From Saccoglossus kowalevskii (taxonomy: Eukaryota; Hemichordata; Enteropneusta; Harrimaniidae): 20,644 nt of DNA. Numbering within the stretch: position 1 is the first letter of the stretch; each line of letters opens with the position of its first letter. A program made the translations under genes and the position numbers. Positions 20,251 to 20,644 of the stretch are shown here, piece by piece. The stretch covers positions 66,979 through 87,622 of the forward strand of contig NW_003132853.1 of the NCBI RefSeq assembly GCF_000003605.2, in the 5' to 3' direction. Under the pieces are notes generated by a model, which saw nothing but the letters and a program-made list of their open reading frames with translations, was not told the origin of the DNA and searched no databases.

Positions 20251-20644
20251 GGCACTCACCATAGGCAATGGGTGGCACCCTGGTAAGCTCAATTTACAGC
20301 ATGGCACTCACATAGGCAATGGGTGGCACCCTGGTAGGCTCAATTTACAGCATGGCACTCACATAGGCAATGGGTGGCATCCTGGTAAGCTCAATTTACA
20401 GCATGGCACTCACATAGGCAATGGGTGGCACCCTGGTAAGCTCAATTTACAGCATGGCACTCACATAGGCAATGGGTATCACCCTGGTAAGCTCAATTTA
20501 CAGCATGGCACTCACATAGGCAATGGGTAGCACTCTGGTAGGCTCAATTTACAGCATGGCACTCACATAGGCAATGGGTGGCATCCTGGTAAGCTCAATT
20601 TACAGCATGGCACTCACATAGGCAATGGGTGGCACCCTGGTAGG
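20251..20644 (+). repeat. Minisatellite, 51-base unit, at least 7.7 copies, runs off the window
   Basis: Units start at 20251 (52 bases, one extra C), 20303, 20354, 20405, 20456, 20507, 20558 and 20609 (cut by the window end). The consensus runs GGCACTCACATAGGCAATGG, GTGGCACCCTGGTAAGCTC, AATTTACAGCAT. Variants are few: ACC/ATC, GTAAGC/GTAGGC, GGTATC or GGTAGC for GGTGGC. A half unit (TTAAATTTACAGCAT) precedes it at about 20236-20250. Confidence 0.97.

Larger units (their letters stand above)
19933..20644 (-). other. Partial HDDC2 intron, largely minisatellite
   Basis: Sequence upstream, in gene sense, of the HD-dyad exon. It is mostly two tandem arrays (20056-20226 and 20251-20644). No exon carrying the family's first metal-binding His is present, so that exon lies past the right edge. 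Confidence 0.75.

Noticed and set aside
20249-20530. 93-codon repetitive open frame (GNGWHPGKLNLQH type units)
   Set aside because: It is produced by the 51-base minisatellite, whose unit is a multiple of three. A one-step change to TAG ends it within the array, and there is no non-repeat coding part.

Overview
The window is genomic DNA from an intron-rich animal. It is AT-rich, its coding exons are short with canonical GT/AG splice sites, and most of it is intron or repeat. The two protein genes keep metazoan-type sequences, but nothing pins down the phylum. An invertebrate (for example a marine deuterostome or lophotrochozoan) is my inference from gene content, intron density and repeat style.

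Left and centre (about 1-16040, + strand): the 3' half of the gene for ribophorin II (RPN2), a subunit of the ER oligosaccharyltransferase that N-glycosylates nascent proteins. Nine coding exons join without a frame error into 372 residues. They cover the end of the lumenal region and the three membrane segments, and finish in a cytosolic KKXX-type tail. The N-terminal half lies left of the window. Two introns exceed 5 kb and hold decayed repeats; the others are 188-1146 bases.

Right (about 17.2-20.6 kb, - strand): the 3' part of HDDC2, an HD-domain 5'-deoxynucleotidase of the YfbR/YGK1 family. Four exons encode the HD dyad, the distal metal-binding Asp and the C-terminus. The 5' exons, including the one with the first metal-binding His, lie beyond the right edge. 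The two genes converge tail to tail across roughly 1.2-1.6 kb with no recognisable gene. They have no obvious functional link beyond adjacency.

Repeats: a dispersed family with a roughly 146-base internal period (five degenerate copies, both strands); a second dispersed element with an 82-base identical block in two copies; a 36-base minisatellite in an RPN2 intron; a G14-containing tandem at the left end; a 79-base fold-back in an HDDC2 intron; and two adjacent, apparently related minisatellites (30- and 51-base units) that run off the right end.

I found no RNA gene, CRISPR array, intact transposon or new multi-gene system. The most interesting points are the KKXX tail that depends on the last splice, the fold-back hairpin and the paired minisatellites.
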